Source: Actinomycetes bacterium
Lineage (GTDB): Bacteria > Actinomycetota > Actinomycetes > S36-B12 > UBA5976
Direction: 5' to 3'
DNA length: 7,580 nt
Assembly: GCA_021784375.1 (NCBI GenBank)
Contig: JAJXSV010000095.1
Location: 1-7,580 of the forward strand
Part shown: positions 4,828 through 7,580 of the stretch, one piece after another
Layout: each line of letters starts with the position of its first letter
How positions within the stretch are numbered: the stretch's first letter is position 1
The notes under the pieces: model-generated
What the model was told of the DNA's origin: nothing
The model's database searches: none
What the model saw: only the letters and a program-made list of their open reading frames with translations
Program-made: the position numbers and the translations under genes

Positions 4828-7580
4828 ATGTCGCAATCCGGCGAAGGTGATCTGGCCGCGTTCTCGACGGCCCTGCAGGCGCTCTTTGAGCAAGGAACCG
4901 AAGACGAGCAGCGCCTCGCCAGGTGGTTCATGCACAAGCTGGCGATGATCGACTTCCAGCACGTGAACCCACCCTCGCTCGCCGATGCCATCCGGCAGAT
5001 CCACGCGCTCGGAGCGCAGCGGGCGTCAGCCTCCGCGCACGTCCGCGTGGTCTCGGGGGCGGCCACGACGCTCCTCCTGATCGTCACTGACGACATGTCG
5101 TTCCTCGTCGACTCCGTGACGACGGCCTTGGCCGCTGCCGGCCGTGTCGTGCAGTCGATGCTCCACCCGCAGCTCGCCATCCAGCGCGACGCCGAGGGCA
5201 GGCTCGTGCAGGTCCTCGACCTCTGGGTAGACGAGGTGCTGCCTGCCGACGCTCGCGCCGAGTCGTGGATGATCATCAACGTCAAGCCCTCCCGAGCCAG
5301 CGGGGACGATGCGGCCCTCAAGGGCCTGGTCGAAGGCGTGCTCCACGACGTGCGCGTCGCCAATGAGGACTGGCACCCCATGATGAAGAAGGCGTCATCC
5401 ATCATGGCGACCCTGCGCCGCACGCCGCCCATCGGGCCGGCCGGGGACGATGTGCTCGAGACCATCGACCTCCTGCAGTGGTTGCTGGACGACAACTTCA
5501 CCTTCCTCGGCTATCGCGAGTACGAAATTGCGGGCGAGGGCGGTGCACGCGCCCTGCGCCCGGTGGCGGCGAGCGGCTTGGGGATCCTGCGGCTGGAGGC
5601 CGATCAGGTCCCGGCGCACACGCATCCGCTGGCGGAGATGCCGATCGCGGTGCGCAGCTCCGCGCTGGACTCGCGCATGCTCATCGTGAACAAGTCCAGC
5701 TCGCGGTCGCCCGTCCACCGGCGCGGATACATGGACCTCATCGGCATCAAGACCTTCGACGAGCACGGCGACGTGGTGGGCGAGCACCGCTTCCTCGGCC
5801 TCTTCACCTCCGAGGCGTACGCGGCGAGCGTGCATGGGATCCCCTTGGTGCGGAAGCGTGTGCAGGCCGTGATGGATGCCCTGGACCTGGTCCCCGACTC
5901 GCATTCGGCCCGCGATCTCCTGCAGTTCCTCGAGACCTACCCGCGCGATGAACTCTTCCAGACCCACACGGCGCAACTGGTGCGCGTCGCTTCCGCTGCT
6001 GGACAGCTGCGCGCGCTCCGGCAGACCCGGCTCTTCGTGCGCTACGACGACTACGGTCGGTTCGTCTCCTGCCTGGTGTACCTGCCGCGCGATCGCTACA
6101 ACACCGCCGTTCGCACCCGGCTGGACCAGCTGCTGCGCACCGCCTTCAACGCGACAGGCAGTGAGTACACGGCCCTGGTGACCGAGTCCCTGTTGGCACG
6201 CGTGCACTTCGTCATGCAGGTGTCGCCCGGCACTGACCTCGGGGTGGTGGACCTAGCGGCACTCGAACTGCGGGTCACCGATGCCACCAAGAGCTGGGAC
6301 GATCACTGGGTCGACGTGGTGACCGACCGCCTGGACGAGCAGGCGGCCCAGATCCTCATCGACGACTTCGCGGGCGCCTTCCCGGAGGCCTACAAGGAGG
6401 ACTTCGACGCGGACGAGGCCTTCGCCGACGCGACCAGCCTGCAGGCCCTACAGGGCGATGAGATCGGCCTGCGTTGGCTGGACGACCCGACCCGTCAGGG
6501 TGCCATCCAGTTCAAGGTCAACCGAGTGGGCGACGAGATCTCGGTTTCCCGGCTGCTGCCTGTGATGCAGCACATGGGACTCGAGGTGATAGCCGAACGC
6601 CCGTACTCGATCGAGCGTGCCGCCGGCAACGCCTGGGTGCTCGACTTCGACGTGCGCCTGCTCGACGGCCACCTTCCGGCACGCGAGACGCTGCCCGAGC
6701 GGGCCTCGGAGACCTTCCGTGCAGCCTGGATGGGACTCTGCGAGGACGATCGCTACAACGCGCTGGTTCCCCTGGCCGGTCTCGACTGGCGTGAGGCAGC
6801 GATCCTCCGTGCCTACGGCCACTACCTGAAGCAGATCGGTGTGAGCTTCGGACAGGGATTCCTGCAGTCCGTGCTCGCGTCCAACGCGGTCATCGCCCGC
6901 CATCTCGTCGACCTGTTCAAGGCCCGCCTCGACCCGGCCTTCGAGGGTGATCGTGCCGCGCGCGAGGCTGAGTTGACCGTCCTCATGCAGCAGGAGCTCG
7001 ACGCCGTCAAGAGCCTCGATCAGGACCGCGTGCTGCGCTCCTTCCTGTCGGTCATCCGTGCGACCCTGCGCACCAACGTGTTCCTCGGTACCCGGGACGG
7101 CGGGGCTCCACGTTCGATGTCGTTCAAGTTGGACGCCCGTGCCATACCGGACGTGCCGCTGCCGCGTCCCAAGTACGAGGTCTGGGTGTGCTCGCCGCGC
7201 GTCGAGGGCGTGCACCTGCGCTTCGGCGACGTCGCCCGCGGTGGATTGCGCTGGAGCGATCGCAGCGAGGACTTCCGCACCGAGATCCTGGGCCTGGTGA
7301 AGGCGCAGGAGGTGAAGAACGCGGTCATCGTGCCCGTGGGGGCGAAGGGCGGCTTCGTGCCCGCGCACCTGCCCGATCCCGCGGTCGATCGCGCGGCCTG
7401 GTTCGCGGAGGGGCAGGCCTCCTATCGCGAGTACCTGTCGTCACTGCTCGACCTGACGGACAACCTGGTCGACGGCGCGGTGGTGCCGCCAGCGGGTGTC
7501 ATCCGCCACGACGGGGACGACCCCTACCTGGTGGTCGCGGCCGACAAGGGCACTGCCACCTTCTCCGACCTGGCCAATGC
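4828..7580 (+). CDS. gdh: Large NAD-dependent glutamate dehydrogenase, N-terminal 917 codons (3' end outside window)
   Basis: Cytosolic enzyme converting L-glutamate and NAD+ to 2-oxoglutarate, ammonium and NADH, usually in glutamate catabolism. The frame is open from 4828 to the window end; the family is about 1,600 residues, so roughly the first 57% is present. An ACT-like regulatory region begins near residue 72 (LLLIVTDDMSFLVDS), followed by NFTFLGYR (223-230), SPVHRRGYMDLIG (294-306) and RFLGLFTSEAY (321-331), all typical of the long N-terminal region. The catalytic domain shows RGGLRWSDR (804-812), LVKAQEVKNAV (823-833), GAKGGF (838-843) and AADKGTATFSD (904-914), the signature blocks of this class. 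ATG 4828 is the earliest possible start: the frame has a stop at 4777-4779 and no ATG, GTG or TTG between. No Shine-Dalgarno is visible. It is separated from the creatinine operon by a likely terminator, so probably transcribed independently. Confidence 0.95.
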   Translation, partial: MSQSGEGDLAAFSTALQALFEQGTEDEQRLARWFMHKLAMIDFQHVNPPSLADAIRQIHALGAQRASASAHVRVVSGAATTLLLIVTDDMSFLVDSVTTALAAAGRVVQSMLHPQLAIQRDAEGRLVQVLDLWVDEVLPADARAESWMIINVKPSRASGDDAALKGLVEGVLHDVRVANEDWHPMMKKASSIMATLRRTPPIGPAGDDVLETIDLLQWLLDDNFTFLGYREYEIAGEGGARALRPVAASGLGILRLEADQVPAHTHPLAEMPIAVRSSALDSRMLIVNKSSSRSPVHRRGYMDLIGIKTFDEHGDVVGEHRFLGLFTSEAYAASVHGIPLVRKRVQAVMDALDLVPDSHSARDLLQFLETYPRDELFQTHTAQLVRVASAAGQLRALRQTRLFVRYDDYGRFVSCLVYLPRDRYNTAVRTRLDQLLRTAFNATGSEYTALVTESLLARVHFVMQVSPGTDLGVVDLAALELRVTDATKSWDDHWVDVVTDRLDEQAAQILIDDFAGAFPEAYKEDFDADEAFADATSLQALQGDEIGLRWLDDPTRQGAIQFKVNRVGDEISVSRLLPVMQHMGLEVIAERPYSIERAAGNAWVLDFDVRLLDGHLPARETLPERASETFRAAWMGLCEDDRYNALVPLAGLDWREAAILRAYGHYLKQIGVSFGQGFLQSVLASNAVIARHLVDLFKARLDPAFEGDRAAREAELTVLMQQELDAVKSLDQDRVLRSFLSVIRATLRTNVFLGTRDGGAPRSMSFKLDARAIPDVPLPRPKYEVWVCSPRVEGVHLRFGDVARGGLRWSDRSEDFRTEILGLVKAQEVKNAVIVPVGAKGGFVPAHLPDPAVDRAAWFAEGQASYREYLSSLLDLTDNLVDGAVVPPAGVIRHDGDDPYLVVAADKGTATFSDLAN

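Noticed and set aside
6448..7368. Long minus-strand open frame (306 codons) opposite the glutamate dehydrogenase gene
   Set aside because: The + strand encodes signature motifs of the dehydrogenase through this whole stretch, and the antisense translation shows no family resemblance. Other antisense frames at 289-1038, 3620-4411, 4815-5501 and 5395-6207 were rejected for the same reason.
1..7580. Novel defence system, CRISPR array, mobile element, tRNA or rRNA
   Set aside because: No spaced repeat arrays, transposase or integrase motifs, terminal repeats or structural RNA signatures were seen; all five genes belong to known metabolic, transport or regulatory families.

Overview
The window is GC-rich (about two thirds by eye) with strong G/C third-codon bias, GTG as well as ATG starts, and a large-type NAD-dependent glutamate dehydrogenase. 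This fits a high-GC actinobacterium, although no single gene proves the phylum. All five genes lie on the + strand.

Region 1 (1-972) is the C-terminal two thirds of a PucR/CdaR-type transcriptional regulator, cut by the left edge. Region 2 (973-1090) is a 118-bp leader dense in inverted repeats: a perfect 9-bp stem, a 13-bp bulged stem, and short dyads overlapping the second stem's 3' arm. It ends in a clean ribosome binding site.

Region 3 (1091-4591) is a tightly packed three-gene operon. The first gene is creatinase (creatine to sarcosine plus urea), with every active-site residue I could compare to the Pseudomonas enzyme conserved. The second is a 12-helix NCS1-family (CodB-like) permease whose ribosome binding site overlaps the creatinase stop codon. 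The third is a creatininase (creatinine to creatine), whose GTG start overlaps the permease stop by 4 nt. Together they encode a coherent route: import of creatinine or creatine, ring opening, then hydrolysis to sarcosine and urea, presumably controlled by the adjacent regulator. Enzymes for sarcosine and urea use are not in the window. The transporter substrate and the regulator's effector are inferred from context only.

Region 4 (4592-4827) is non-coding. It holds a perfect 13-bp inverted repeat that likely ends the operon, a GC-rich stretch with further dyads, and a -10-like hexamer placed for a leaderless transcript. Region 5 (4828-7580) is the first 917 codons of the large (about 1,600-residue) NAD-glutamate dehydrogenase, cut by the right edge. 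It looks like a separate transcription unit.

I saw no mobile element, CRISPR array, tRNA, rRNA or defence system. The most interesting points are the complete creatinine operon with a candidate dedicated transporter, the altered active-site surroundings of its creatininase, and the mutually exclusive stems in the leader.
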